The position numbers and the translations under genes were made by a program. From Perca fluviatilis (Eukaryota > Chordata > Actinopteri > Perciformes > Percidae), in assembly GCF_010015445.1 (NCBI RefSeq), contig NC_053116.1, positions 32,794,785-32,858,784 of the forward strand: a DNA stretch of 64,000 nucleotides, read 5' to 3'. Under the pieces are notes generated by a model. That model did not search any database. It saw only the letters and a program-made list of their open reading frames with translations, and was not told where the DNA came from. Below, one piece after another: positions 1-12,965 of this stretch (position 1 is its first letter; every line of letters begins with the position of its first letter).

Positions 1-439
1 CTGACTTCACCTAATCTGGTGAGCATTTTGGAGAGTTGGCTCACAGATCATCACATCCTCCTCTGTGCTCAATTTAGGATGCCAAATAGGCTACACTAAC
101 AAGCCTTATAAGAGCAGAGTGGTGAATCCAGCTAAGTGTGGTGCTTCCCACTGGGAGAGTGTGAAAGGAATAACCTTGTATTGAGTTCGCTACTGACGCA
201 AAATGTGACTCTAACCGTGAAATAGATATGACAGCATTGACATTTCAGCTTTTCGGTTCGATGCACAACAACAGACCATCCGACCCATTTCAAGTTACCA
301 AAGCCCAAAACACAGAACCAGATGTGTGATGACAATAAAGAAGTAGAAGAAACACTTATCCACACATTATAGTAATGCTGCCTTTTGGTCTGTTGGTCTA
401 CCACTTTCCAGACTGAAATATCTCAATTGTTGTAGGATC
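1..439. other. Unannotated flank
   Basis: I see no gene, RNA or recognisable repeat here. Short open frames on both strands lack any protein-like pattern or splice context. Confidence 0.5.
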
Positions 440-790
440 AATTTACTTTAAAATTTTGGAACAATCATGGTTCCGATTGAGAGGGAATGAATCCTGAATT
501 CTTTGCTGATCCCTTGACATTTCATATAGCGCCATCATGAGGTTGACATTTTAGTTTTAAGTGAAATGCAGTATCTCAACAGTTATGAATTGCATTCAAA
601 TACATGAATTGTGTTTAGTGCTAATTAGCAAATATTAACATGGTCACATGCTAAACTAAGATGGTGATCAAAATTACCTTCTTAACATCAGCATGTTAAT
701 ATTGACATTGTGAGCATGTTATCATGCTGACATTAGCATTTATCTTGTATAGTTATGGATTTTTGGCCACACGGGGGGCAGCATTGACAT
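440..790 (+). repeat. Dispersed repeat, copy 1 (relative at 26418-26765)
   Basis: This stretch shares ordered short blocks with 26418-26765: the 'gttgacattttrgttttga' segment followed by a 'gtgtttaggctagcaaat' segment. It also contains many GCATGTTA/TAACATGC inverted motifs (about 640-745). Both copies are diverged and neither has coding capacity. The class is unknown; a decayed non-autonomous DNA element is my best guess. Confidence 0.5.
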
Positions 791-2491
791 ATTAATACCT
801 TGTAAAGTTGATATAGCTAACACACACTAGAGCCCAATTTGCACTCTTCTTTTGCGCTCTGTTTTTGGTCTCCACCAACTCCTGAGGGAAATGTTTAAGT
901 CTTTAGGTGCTTAATGTTCCACTTTGTTTGCCAGATAGTCGCTAACAGAGGTGTAAATTGCTATTCACTTTGTTAATTTGAATGGTTTTGTTCAACTCAG
1001 TTCAACCTATTTCAGTAGTTCACTTTTTTCGAATTCACTTTCCACAGCATGTGTAGTCATTTAATCCTCAAAAATATTGATTAGAGCAGCTTTTAGTAAA
1101 GCTTCACTCACAATGAGCCACTATCATGACTTGATGTCTTTCTCTGTTCTTCACTGACTTGAATAACAGTATAAGGGTGAGGATCCATTTTGACTCCTTC
1201 TGGCTTCTTGCCTCAGTATGCATTGTCTGTTGTTAGTTATGTTATACTGTACGTATCTAGCTTTTTCTCATTCATCTCCATCACTTGACAGGATTATCCT
1301 GAGAACATTTATTTCAAACCAGTCACCTCCTACATGGAAACGCTTTAAATCCCAAAATTGGTACTCACAGCTTTCCCTAATCCCGCGAATTGTTGAGACA
1401 AAAGGACATTCGTCTAAGACACACAGTTTTATGGGACCTCACCCAATCTTAGAATGTGGAGACTGGTAGCTGGATAACGCAGACCCAACTTTAAGATGAG
1501 ATCACTGTCTGCTGTCTCCGAACAGCAGAGAACAAGCCTTTTCCAAAGCCTGGGCATGTCAGACAACAACAAACTGACATGTTAAAGAAATTAGAGATTT
1601 AAAATAAAAAATAGCTGGGTCTTATGACTGTGTCTCATGAAACCAATTGAAGGATTTAGGTGAATTAAAAAAATGTTTCTCCTCCTGAGTAGTGTGATTA
1701 TCTGTACCCAGAGTTAATAAAATTAGATTGCATGACATACATCAGTCTCAAGAGAGTGCAAATATGTCAATTAATGAAACAATAACAAGAATGTTTAGAA
1801 AATCTTTCCAAAATGATGATGTCAGTTTGTACAACCCAGCACCTTCCTCCCAATGACATCACTGTAAAATACTATAATCCCACAGGCTTTCCTTGACCTG
1901 AGGGCTTCACACGGTATGTGTATGTGCACAAGTGATGTAACCCTTAAACATGGCAACGGTCTTATCAGCTGCAAAAATATTTAAACGTACCGCTTTTAAG
2001 TTGAACCTGCTGGGGATAATAAAATGTTTTATCTGGTTTAGGAATTTGTAATTTGTTCTGTTGACGGGTTTTATTAGGGTTGTCAGGAACGGTAGGTATT
2101 AGACTCAAATCATGGATAAATAAATGTGAGGCTATGAACGGGACATCTAATTCCTCCTTTTCTCTGATTCATGTCTTTCTTCACTTCAAGCAGAATATGA
2201 ACCAAACTGACATTTCCGTGAGCCAGACCTCTGGAAAACCTCATGAGACCTGTTTGCTTGCCAAGTTTAATAAAAAAAATAAATAAATAAAAAAAGGAGA
2301 GAAAGAGCGAGATGGGAGAGTTGAGGAGGAAAGAGGGGAGGTAGTTTGAAAAAGTGTTGAGATAATGGAAGATAGAATTATGGTAGCTGTTAATTAAAAG
2401 GACTTAATGCGATGGTAAGCGTTGGCAATGTTGTCAGAGCAAGTGGAAGTTCGCATATTTCTATTTGACCGTACAGTTGTTTTTCAAATTT
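791..2491. other. Gene-free AT-rich stretch
   Basis: No conserved domain, tRNA fold or terminal-repeat pair was found. The longest frame (83 codons at 1218) has no protein-like composition and no flanking splice sites. Confidence 0.45.
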
Positions 2492-2770
2492 TTAAAGGGA
2501 TAAGTTGACATTTTTCAAAACTCAATGCTTTGAAATGGTAGTTCACAATCACGGTGGCTCAACCACTTCTTGTATACAATCTATGGCTCACTCCAAAGCT
2601 CATAAATACACCTAACAATTAACATGCTGTATCTCATTTTTAGCTATCCTAGTGGCCCTCTTGGCTTTAGCTCCATAGTTACACAACAGACAAGACACGG
2701 TATCAATCTTCTCCTCTTGGCAAGAAAGCAAATAAGCAAATTTCCCCAAAAGTTGAACTATTCCCTTTAA
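2492..2770. mobile_element. TTAA-flanked MITE
   Basis: A 279-base element is bounded by TTAA at 2492-2495 and 2767-2770. Inside these, the ends read AGGGATAAGTTGAC and, inverted, AGGGAATAGTTCAAC, so the terminal repeats match with small gaps. TTAA target duplication is typical of the piggyBac superfamily. There is no transposase frame, so it is non-autonomous. Confidence 0.6.
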
Positions 2771-3790
2771 CAAGAAATAAGCACAAGGACATTATTTCAA
2801 GCGGCTGTCCTTGGCATTGTATTAAACCCACTGTTAGCATATACTGTAGGTATCTCTTCCCATTGTGCAGGAGCCAAGTCATTACCTTAATCATTTTGTG
2901 TGTGAACCTGTCACCTGTCAGCTCGCAGTAACATATATTCTTGCATTTACGGGCTGACTGCTTACGACTGCAAAAGTACTGAGTTCCTCTTTCTGTCATT
3001 TTTATGCGGTGATAAATCAACTGAGTTTGTTTGACTGTTCTGTGCGAGGGAACAGTCTTCTCTCAAACATGTTCTCTGTCTGCTTGCCTTATGTAATGCT
3101 GCCTTCTGAAGGGTTTCATGCGATGATGCTACAACAAATAGCCCCATCTGTAATAAATGTTGGACACCTGCAGGTTTAAAAGTCTTAATGTATACACAAG
3201 AATGTCCACATTCACACAGGAAGTTGGATTACAAGCATAGCATTAAGAGCCTTTCATTGACAAAATTTAATAGTGCTTGACTCTGTAACTCAAATAATAC
3301 AAAGGCCATACTGTATTCTTCCAACCAAAATCTAATACAAAGACATTAAAAAAACAACCTTTAGAACAATTATGCTGATTGATTTGTTCTGAACATACTG
3401 TAAAAGGAAGCAGACAATATAGTTCTTTCACTGCTTGGCCAGAGTGCAGCCTGGCTTGCCGAAAGGGGGTAATGTGGTTGGGTGAATCTGAATTTCTGAA
3501 AGCCCTTCAGTTCAAGTTCAGCAAAGAGTCTTTCTGAGAGTCTTCATGCTGAGGAATCTTAGAGATGATTCTGCCAGGAACCACACAGAGATCTTACTCA
3601 AATCAAGCCATGTTTCGCTCCAGAGGGATAATCATACTGGCATCTGCAGTCAGTACTGGATGCCAGCATTCTGTGCCAATGCAGGAAGTAGCGTGTCCTT
3701 CGTGTGCAGTTTACCCGGAGTTTTGTTACAAACCTGCAGTTAACGTTTGCTTTTATATTAACCACAATTTTTCCCTAACCTTTAAGCAGG
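2771..3790. other. No gene or repeat recognised
   Basis: Short overlapping frames occur at 2703-3147 (minus) and 3546-3876 (plus). None shows a domain, and the two plus-strand frames overlap each other out of phase. I treat them as chance. Confidence 0.45.
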
Positions 3791-3792
3791 GG

Positions 3793-5160
3793 CTGCATTC
3801 AAAATCGCATTCTAACGTACTTGCATACTACATTGATTCTCAATCAGTACTTACTGCTTACGAAATGACTGATTAAGTATGCTATTACCAGCAGATTGTT
3901 CACACGGTAGTATATGTGTGCTCCCACGTTAACCTAAACGTCACTCGCCATCATTCGTAATTATTTTATGCAACGGTTAGTTATTGAAACCGCCTGCCTC
4001 GCCCTTGTACGGAGCCCCCCTGGGGTCAGCTGAGAAAAAATACTAAACCGTGTGCACAGAATAAAAATCTGTTCCCTTGGTTTTATAAACTGTTAGCATG
4101 GATTCATAATCAGTGCCCTCGGTTTTATAAACGTGAGCAAAGTCAGAAAGATATTCACAGATTCCAACTTCCGGGATCAATTACTCTATAGCGAAATGTT
4201 ATTAAATCACAAAAGACGCATCTTTCCTAATGTAGTAATGTTAACAACGAGCTACAAACTCATTTTCATCAAAATGAGCCGTCCTGCAACCTGGAGAAAT
4301 AACATTGGTCTCTACGAGCAGCCGGCGGTGAGACGGCAGTACGACGAGTGCTTAGGGACCGTCTACAAACTAGGCTACAACACCGAAAAGAGATACAACA
4401 AAAATATGTATTCATTAAATTATTAAATACGGTAGTGTCTCCAAACTTGCCTCAATTATAACTTGTCTCCTGCTGGTTGTACTAACAGCACTTACCTTTC
4501 AAAAATAAGCATAATTTTGGGGAATATTATTTTGCTATGACTTCCATTACAACTTTTAGCAAAAAATATTCCCCAAAATGATGCGCCTATTTTTAAAAAG
4601 TAAGTGTTGTAGTAAAACCAGCAGAAGACTAATTATCTGTGAGGTAAGTTAGACACACCACTCTTTTTAATTATTAAAATATTAAATGTTTTTGGCAAAA
4701 AATATTTACCAATATTATGAATATGCTTTTTTTTTAATTAAGTGCTGTAGTTCAACTAGTAGGAGACAAGTTATGATTGAGGTAAGTTTGGAGACACTAC
4801 CTTATTTAATAATTTAAATAATACATATTTTTGTAGTATCTCTTTTCGGTGTTGGAGCCTAGTTTGTAGGCCGAGGGTATTCCGTGCCCTCGGTTTTTTA
4901 AACTGTTAGCACGGATTAATCCCGATTATAAATCCGTGCTCACAGTTTATGAAACCAAGGGAACGTTTTTTTATTCTGTGCATACGGTTTAGTTTTTTTT
5001 TCTCATACTCTAATTCTTCCTAATGTAGTATACATCTACTGTAGGTATTCTCGCGTACACAAAATCCACATACTATGAAGTGGAAACACACTACATACTA
5101 AATTTTACGTCATACTGAGTTTGAATAGAATAGCATGTCAGTATGTGATTTTGGACACAG
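3793..5160. mobile_element. Composite fold-back element with three nested pairs of inverted arms
   Basis: The outer ends are inverted copies (CTGCATTCAAAATCGCAT on the left, CTGTGTCCAAAATCACAT when the right end is inverted). Inside lie further arm pairs: about 4032-4112 against 4924-5004; about 4365-4495 against 4731-4868; and about 4467-4534 against 4558-4625. The whole can fold into a branched hairpin of more than 1 kb. The 97-codon frame at 4133-4426 lies across the left arms and is not a gene. It is probably a non-autonomous DNA transposon with a second palindromic element inside it. Confidence 0.65.
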
Positions 5161-5165
5161 ACCAA

Positions 5166-6600
5166 GTGTTTTAGTTGTCTAACCTTGGCCATGCATTAAA
5201 ATTATTTGCCATTACCGCTACTTTCTAACCCTAACCATACCATGAACACGTTGGCATTTGGACGCAAGAGAACATTGTCTTTGTATTTAATCTCTAGGGT
5301 TAATTCCACATGTCAATAGCAATAGCTATGGCAATAGAATTGTTTTATGGCCACCCACTAAATGTAATGTTTACTCTCCTAGGACTACAGAGTCGGGGGA
5401 TAATTATCTCTGGATCTATCACTAGGAGTGAACCCTCTCACATTAAATGTAAGCCTAATTACTTGATCCAATAAAAGAATTATGATTTGTGCAGCTTTAA
5501 AAAAAATGAAAAGAGTGTGTTTACTAAGACAACAGACCAGAGCTGACATTGTGGAATGACAGTTGTGCCACCATGACCTCGAACACACCTCAGCACATCA
5601 TTATGTTTTTATTCCCATCATCATTACACCAGGTACAATACACCGTCACTTATTGTGTAGCTTTTATGTGAGGGTCTAAAAACAGACGAGCTGATGAGGT
5701 TTGATATGAGCCTAAATATGAGCTGTTGTTGAAAGTGTCGGACTAAAATTCAATTAGTAGGCGATGACTGAAGCTTTGTCGCTAACACAGCACGGTCACA
5801 TTTTACATTTTTAAATCACTATTACTCCCTTTAAAAAAGCCTTTAGAATTTAATGTAGTCTGGGTTTATCTAAATAAGGTTTCTGGATGCATATTACTAC
5901 ATGAGAGGCCTCTGCTAAAGTTCAATTTTGGAAAAAGAGCACAGGGGAAAAAATGACAGAGCCAAACCACTCTGGTAAATTCTCCATAAAAAAAGTAGAC
6001 ACATTGCACACACACACGCACACACACACACACTCACGTGGTATATTCATAGTACAATAATTTATGTCTTTCCAAGTTCCATGTGTGTTTTGGTTAGACA
6101 GATGATTGCCAGATGAGAGGTAGAGACACAAAAAGGATCATCCCTGTAACTAATTAAAAACTTGAGATTGGCCAGATACAGAACAAACCACGCCACACAC
6201 ATCAACACACTTACTGTATGTATGTATGGATTACTTTCACAAACAGTACTGTGTTCAGAATGGTACAATGCCATGTCTTCTGTTTCCTGCCCAGGGATTA
6301 CAGATGAAAATTAACTTATAGCTAACTCTAGTATTGCTAAGGAGCTTTGTGCACTGTCCCTGTCAAATAAATAAATGAAAGTCTTAGTCACCATTGAAGA
6401 AAGTGTCTTTCATCACCAGAAACGCTAACAAAGGCTTTACACACAGTGATCCAGAACTAGTCATAGAACTTGAAAGTTCAATATTTAAAGAGCAGTCAAG
6501 CTTCACAAAGCCGCCTACTGTGCATTGTAAACCCCAGCATCGCTAATTAATGACTTTGTCTTGATCTATTAAAACACATTTTCATCTGCATTAGTGCCAA
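5166..6600. other. Gene-free stretch with a short CA run
   Basis: No supported gene. An imperfect CA run lies at about 6007-6033; the minus-strand frame over it is a by-product of the run. Confidence 0.5.
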
Positions 6601-6604
6601 AGCT

Positions 6605-6633
6605 CTCTCTCTCTCTCTCTCTCTCGCTCTCTT
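6605..6633. repeat. CT microsatellite
   Basis: A run of about 14 CT units with one interruption (CTCG) near its end. Confidence 0.9.
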
Positions 6634-7261
6634 ACTAATAATAAAGAGGTTATTTCCTGCCTGGCACTAACTCTGGCATGCATTTGTGCTTTCAAGGGTT
6701 GTCATGACACTAAGAAATGAATGGGAAGTAACTGTACATGTGACTAACGACCGTTGCAAAAACATATCAGTTAACCGGGTGAATAATAGATTTCTTTCTC
6801 TCTCTTCTCAGTACAGTAACATTTTTCAGTCACTGTTAAATTAAAGTTCCCTTTTTGTTTTTCTTTTGACTGCTGGAGACTTGTCCAGTGTATGATTAGC
6901 CAGACAGCATAGGTAATGTCTAGGAGTGAGCACTAAACATAGTCAGGTCATGTTTGTAAGTAAAACTTGGTGGTACATTAATGAAACCATATCAAGTCCA
7001 GCAGCTACTGCTGGAATGTGTGGGGGAGTCACTGTTGTCAAAACAATGATTGAACTGTTTGGGAGTCACTAAGACTCTCAGGCTTCAGTTTTGATGACCA
7101 GAAGGAAAAATCTGTGAGGAGTAGGAAAATCATCCTGAGCTGGTGTCTTTTCGTCTCTCTCAGGGCCTCCTCTTTTAAGCTTTACCCTCATGTTCACACA
7201 GATTCTGGCCCCTATAAACACATTATTGTAGACTTTCCCATTCAGACAGACATGATCCAAG

Positions 7262-7621
7262 TATGGAAGCCCATTTCCGCCAATGTGATGAAAGTAATCC
7301 TCTTAAATCATTATAATGAGAAACCTTCTCACAATAAGGACGTGGTTTCTCTAAATAATGAGTTAGTATTTAAAAATAATGAGTTAGTATGTCACAATAA
7401 TGGCTTAATATATCTTGACAAAGCTTCTCATTATTTTGAGATACTAAGTCATTATTTTAAGAAAGAAATTCTCATTATTTTAAGAAAAAGATTATCATTT
7501 AAAAAAAAAAAATTAAGTCTATATTTTGAGATAGAAAGTCTATATTTTGAGAAACTAAGTCATTATTTTGGGAGAAAGTTTATTTTTTTTGTCATCACAT
7601 TGGCGGAAATGTGCTTCCATA
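7262..7621. mobile_element. TA-flanked (mariner/Tc1-like) MITE
   Basis: The ends are inverted repeats of about 30 bases with one mismatch (left begins TATGGAAGCCCATTTCCGCC; the inverted right end begins TATGGAAGCACATTTCCGCC), starting and ending at TA. The inside is built from scattered direct and inverted copies of an ATAATGAGTTAGTAT-like motif. A 190-codon open frame (7114-7686) runs through the element, but its product is only low-complexity SHYF/LVFKNNE repeats, so it is not a gene. Confidence 0.7.
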
Positions 7622-8021
7622 CATTTGCATTAACCCTCATTGTCTTTCAGAAGAAACTGCCGAAGCTGTTGCCAGAGAGACAATGATTAAGTTTTGAGCC
7701 AAACAGAGCATTCGCAGATAAATGTGGCAAGGGATGTGTGACAGTGGCATATGAAAGAGTGATGTGATGGATCTATTAATATACATGAACGCACACAGAC
7801 AGAAACATAACCATCATATGACAGTAAGTGAAATGAACCTGACAACCCTGTGACACATTGAGTCAGCAGCTGGTATCACTTCAGTCACCAGATTAAAGCC
7901 ACAAAATGTTATTCTTTCCTATAACAAGAGAAATAAGAATCAGAGCGTAATGTAGTAGATGATGATTTAACGATGACAACGAGTGCCTATAAATGTAGTG
8001 ATGGGGAGGATAAAACACAAT
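7622..8021. other. No feature recognised
   Basis: Nothing that looks like an exon or a paired-end repeat was found. Confidence 0.4.
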
Positions 8022-8484
8022 GGGGTCCTCAGAGTTACTGCAGGGTTAGGGTTAGGGTCCTCAGAGTTACTGCAGAGGGGGGTTCCAAATTATTGAAATT
8101 GTTTTCTTTTAAAAACTAAATTTTTTTTGAAAATGACTCCAACATATTATTAGCAAATATCAATCAGCCTATTTGTGGAAAAAAATACACTGAGGATAGG
8201 CTTACTGGCCTATAAGGTATTCACTAAGGTAGCCATCCAGATATAGTTAATCCTATGGATTCACTATGCCACATGTATGTTTAACAATACAACATGATAT
8301 ATAGAATCATGCCATCAATTATTTTAACAGCTTGGTATTCTATATGCACTAAAAAGGTAGGTATAAAGGATTTAGGCTATCCTACACGTTATTGTATTGT
8401 AAGTTTAATATGCATCTCAATTTTACAATAAGTGGTCTCCCTCAGCTAAGGGGTCCTTGGCTTAAAAAACGTTGAAGACCCCTG
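8022..8484 (-). mobile_element. hAT-like MITE, decayed copy (relative at 32636-33161)
   Basis: Read on the minus strand, this copy matches 32636-33161: the right end inverts to CAGGGGTCTTCAACG followed by the 'aagccaaggaccccttagct' segment, and the inside shares the 'aggccagtaagcctatcctca' region. The far end (8022-8080) holds the 20-base GGTCCTCAGAGTTACTGCAG twice, with two GGGTTA units between them. The left terminus is damaged and no target duplication is visible. Confidence 0.6.
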
Positions 8485-9362
8485 CCCTAGAGCACATTGG
8501 ATTGTACAGATACATGTAATGTACACACACATTGTGCGGACAATAATAATTATGATGGTATGATGAATTCATGCAGTGGTTTCAGAAGTAGAAATCTAAT
8601 CGAATTGAAAGCAGGAGAAGAGTAACTCTTCTGATTTCTTTGCCTGCACTGCTCCCTAGTGATGCTTGAGTAGAAATGTTTGTCCACAGAATGTGGAGAG
8701 ATGTGTTGAGTTCTTCCACAAGATGTCACTGTTACATTTTGATGTGATGTCATAATTAAACTTAATGTTGACATGGCACACTAATAAACAAGAAATTTTG
8801 AAAAGGGCACTTCATATCAAAAAGGTTGCCGACCCCTGATGTAGATGGTTTTGCCAACGACAGTCTAAAAGGGGAAGAAGGAAATTCAATTTCCGTTTTT
8901 AAGCCAACATGGACGGTAAAGCTGCTCCAAACGGAAGTGAAAGATTTAAACAATTTAATGGCAACTAGGAAAACTCCATCTGCTGAAGAGGACAGCTGCT
9001 ATTTAGTGTGGTGAGATAGTTTTCTTAACTTGTCAATTCTGTGCATGGTTTAAAGGACAAGATTAGAGAAGAGGAGTTTGTAATTGATCAAAGTTATGTT
9101 TGTAATTCTCTTTATTGCGAAAAACCTTATCAACGTCAATACATTATCAAATAATGAGTGTGACTAAGTTAAAAACAAAAGCTTATATATATAACTGTGT
9201 TCGTCCACTGGAATATGTAGTTTTAAAAGGGAAAATAAAAAAAAACAGTGGTTTGATAATCAACCATGCAGAAATGAAGTGCAATTTGTTCAGTGTACCG
9301 TGTACTACAGCAAGTAATACATCTCTATTTACCGTATCCTTGGGCTATTACTACATTATGAT
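8485..9362. other. No supported gene
   Basis: Short frames at 8826-9014 (+) and 9115-9414 (+) lack domains. The fragment near 8822-8840 (TTGCCGACCCCTGA) resembles the end of a hAT-type repeat, but I cannot find its partner. Confidence 0.4.
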
Positions 9363-9725
9363 CCACTCCCGGTATTGCTCCATTGCCGACAGAAATTCCA
9401 CCGGATTTCACTAATTTAGGCCGGATGTCTGTTACCTTGGGCTTCTTTTGTGTTGGTATTTTAATCTCTGGTTGATTTATGAGGACTATGGTTAACTGCT
9501 CCTCAGATCTCTGCAGGGTAAATCCAGATAGCTAGCTAGACTATCTGTCCAATCTGAGTTTTCTGTTGTACGACTTTTGAACGTACACGTTCCACCAAAA
9601 CAAGTTCCTTCCTGAGGCTATTTTGCAGAGGTGCAGTTGCTCCCAAGTTACGCCCAAGACGATTGTGATTGGTTTAAAGAAATGCCAATAAACCAGAGTA
9701 CGTTTTTCTAGCGAGACTACTACAT
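9363..9725 (+). repeat. Dispersed repeat family E, copy 1
   Basis: This copy is closely related to 48746-49185 over its length, including the segments ACTGCTCCTCAGATCTCTGC, 'agctagctagactatctgtc' and 'aaaacaagttccttcctgag'. Two shorter relatives lie at 49978-50162 (inverted) and 51485-51690. It has no long reading frame. It is likely a non-autonomous DNA transposon, but I could not define its ends. Confidence 0.65.
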
Positions 9726-10149
9726 TATAGTTATTTTTGTTTAAAATAGAGGTAGCATAGAATAGCTAAAAAACTGTTTGTCACTGGTATTAAAATGCTT
9801 ACCGTGATCATTATATGACTCTGCAAACCCAAAATGAATTTCACAGTAGAAGTGTTGTTTTTATTTTTTTCTGAAATTAACGATTTGGCTCAGAGGAGAG
9901 AGAAATAGTCTTGTCAATGACTAAAATGTGCACAAAAAAATTTGGTATATATATGTTTGCACAATAACTGTGCGTGACTGCATGTCATCAGGCAGATTAG
10001 TCTGTCTGAGTAACAGGCTACTTGGTAATTTATGTTGGTGGCCTGTTACAGAAGAAAACATATTACAATTATCAGAGAATTTCAGAATCATTTACCTCTC
10101 AAAGCTTACAAGATAAGCTGAGTTTATGTAAACATGTAGATTCAGTAAT
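9726..10149. other. No feature recognised
   Basis: AT-rich, with no exon-like or repeat-like structure visible. Confidence 0.4.
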
Positions 10150-12251
10150 GCAAACTCTGCCATGAGGCCTGGTGTCTCTACTCCTCTAACACATCAAAAA
10201 TAGAACTACTGAACGTCAGGTCTTTAGCAGGGAAAATCATTTTTAATCATTGATTTTATTATCAAACACAATCTTGATTTTATGTTCTTAACTGAAACCT
10301 GGTTAGACCAGAATAACAGTGCTGCTGTTCTCATTGAGTCAGCTCCCCCAAACTTCAGCTTTATGAGCGAGAATAGAGTGAATAAGAAAGGAGGTGGAGT
10401 TGCCATTTTGTTCAAAGACTCATTCCAATGTACACAAGTATCTTATGGAAATTTATAATTAATAAATGTAATAATGAAGTAGCTCTTCAGTTGAGGGCCT
10501 CCCCTTGAGCAATATTTGTTATTATCTACAGGGCACCTAAATACTGTGCAGCCTTCTTAGAAGACTTTGCTGAACTGCTGTCTGTGATCTGTATTGACTT
10601 TGACTGTGTGGTTATTGCTGATGATTTTAACATTCATGTTGACAACCCCCAGGACAGAGGGACTAAAGAACTATGTTGTGTTTTTGAGAACTATGGACTG
10701 TCCCAGCATGTGACAAGGCCCACACACAATAAGGGACACACTCTGGACTTGATTATCTCCAAGGGTCTGAACATTTCCAATGTTGTGGTGACTGATATTG
10801 CTCTATCTTATCATCCCTGTCTTTTCTTTAATGGCACTATCTCTGTACAAAAAAGTGTTCAAACAAAGGTGATCAAAGAACGGTACATCACTGAGAACAC
10901 CATTTAATCATTCAGTCAGCTCTTCTCCTCCATACCCGCCCTTTCTGGGGTCTCAGTCACTGAGCTTGTAGACAATTTCAATTGTAAAATTACAATTGTT
11001 ATTGATGCCATTGCACCCATTAAGGTAAAAACTGTCTCAGATAATAAAAGATCTCCATGGAGAATTGCCACACTAGTAAGATCTGAAAAAAGAGAGTGTC
11101 AAAAAGCTGAACGCAGGTGGTGAAAAACTAGTCTCCAGGTCCATGATAACACCTATAAAGAGAGACTTCACATTTATAATTTAGAACTGAGGAATGCAAG
11201 ACGTTCCTTCTTCTCTGACATTATTGCCAGAAACTAATAATTCACACAATGTTTGTGCTACTGTCAATAGATTAACAAACCCTCCAGTACCAGTAGCATC
11301 TGGATTTTTATCCACCAGTGCCTGTAATGAATTTGCCATCTTCTTCACAGATAAAATTCTGAAAATTAGACAAACAGTTATTGCCTCCACATCAAGTACA
11401 GGATCTGTGTTGTTGTTGTTGTTGTGTTCAAGCAAAACAAATTCCATTATGACACAATTTCATATGATCAACCACAACAACCTGGAGGATATTATACAAC
11501 AACTGAAAACCTCCTCCTGTTGCCTTGATATTATACCAACGGACGTTTTCAAAAATGTTTTAAGTTGTTTGGCTTCAGATCTTCAGATTATAAACACGTC
11601 TCTTCTTTCAGGCATCTTCCCACAGGCCCTAAAAACTGCAGTCATCAAGCCGCTTTTAAAAAAGAACAATCTAGACACGTCAATAATGAGCAACTATAAA
11701 GGCCAATATCAAACCTTCCATTTTTAAGTAAAATCATTGAAGTAAAATCAAATGAATGATTTTTGCAAGTTCCCGCAATTTTTGCAAGTTCATCGCAGAA
11801 AATTGCATAAATATCCCGCATATTCCATGGCATTTTTTAAGAAAACGTGCGGCATAATCAAGGATTTTTGCCCACAACGATCACAAAAAAACTCATTTTT
11901 CTGGAAGGACTGATATCTGGAACAAAAGTGCAGGTCCGCCGCAACTCTCAGCTCTTTTAAATCAAGGCTGAAGACCTTTCTTTTTGATGTTGCCTTTCCT
12001 TAATTCTTATACTGTACTACAAATGTTATTCTTGTATTTTATCTCGTGTACATTTTTTATACTGAATTGTGAATTTGATTCTTGTATTTTATCTTGTATT
12101 AAATTTGTATTTCTTAATATTTTTATATTTATTATTTTTTATTTTCTATTTTTGCTCTTTGCTTTTTAATGTTTGATGTTTTATGTAAAGCACTTTGCGT
12201 TGCCCTGTGCTGAAATGTGCTATTTAAATAAAATTGCCTTGCCTTGCCTTA
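10150..12251 (+). mobile_element. Decayed non-LTR retrotransposon (L2/CR1-like LINE)
   Basis: The translated pieces are those of a LINE ORF2. The APE-type endonuclease shows as FLTETWLDQNN and GGGVAILFKDS (10270-10425), then VIADDFNIHVDNP, TLDLIISKGLN and the SxHP block (10610-10830). Next come fragments of the linker before the reverse transcriptase, ending FPQALKTAVIKPLLKKNN (about 11620-11680). Stops and frameshifts separate the pieces, and the reverse transcriptase core is deleted after about 11730. The 3' end reads AAAGCACTTTGCGTTGCC, then a (TTGCC)n tail near 12234-12251, which sets the strand. It is dead. Confidence 0.85.
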
Positions 12252-12707
12252 CTCAGCAGCTGTCAAGGATCATATGAATCTGAGTGCAGTGCTACCATGT
12301 GAAGAGTGTAGGGAAAATGTTCTACCACGTGGTGGTGCTCTTTCCATACAGGATACTCCTGTAGTCAGGAATTAAAAGCAACTGGCTTACTTTACTGCAC
12401 TTTCAAGTAGGAGTTGTATGCATTATGAATACATTTGCATCTGAATTAGCATGAGGAGAAAACATTAAAAGCATTACATTACAGGATAAGTTCAACATTT
12501 TTCAAATCTGTCTTAATTTAATACTCACATGCCCGGATGTACAGTATATTGATTGTTATTGCTGTAATCAATCCTCGTGTTCATACTGATAATTAAGAGA
12601 ATTTTCAATGTAAGTGACGGGGGACAAAATCAACAGTGCTCTTTCTGTGCGAAAATGTATTACAAAGTTTATCTGAAGCTGATGTGTGACGTAAACAAAA
12701 CTAGATC
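12252..12707. other. No feature recognised
   Basis: AT-rich flank between the LINE tail and the next repeat. The start of the TTAA-type repeat motif (GGATAAGTTCAACATTTTTC) occurs at 12484, but no matching right end was found. Confidence 0.4.
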
Positions 12708-12965
12708 TTATCAAGTCAATTGTATTTATATAGCCCAATATCACAAATCACACATTTGCCTCAAGGGGCTTTACAATATGTAGAGCGTACAATGCCCTCT
12801 CTCCTTAGATCCTCATATGGAAAAACTTCCAAAATAAACCCCTTCAACAGGGATAAGTGGAAGAAACCTCAATAAAAGCAAACTAAGGAGGGATCCATCT
12901 CCGTGAATGGACAGACCTGCAATAGATACTGTGTGCAAAGAAAGGCCAACATAATGAAATTACAG
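12708..12965 (+). repeat. Short interspersed repeat of the 'tttatatagc...caaggggctttac' type
   Basis: It begins CAATTGTATTTATATAGCCC and continues through CTCAAGGGGCTTTACAATAT to a 'ggaagaaacctc' block. This architecture recurs in diverged form at 29538-29790 and 40387-40505. It is probably a SINE or a LINE 3' remnant common in teleosts; the class is inferred. Confidence 0.55.

Noticed and set aside
7114..7686. 190-codon frame as a gene
   Set aside because: Most of it is the inside of a TA-flanked MITE translated; the product is a short-motif repeat.
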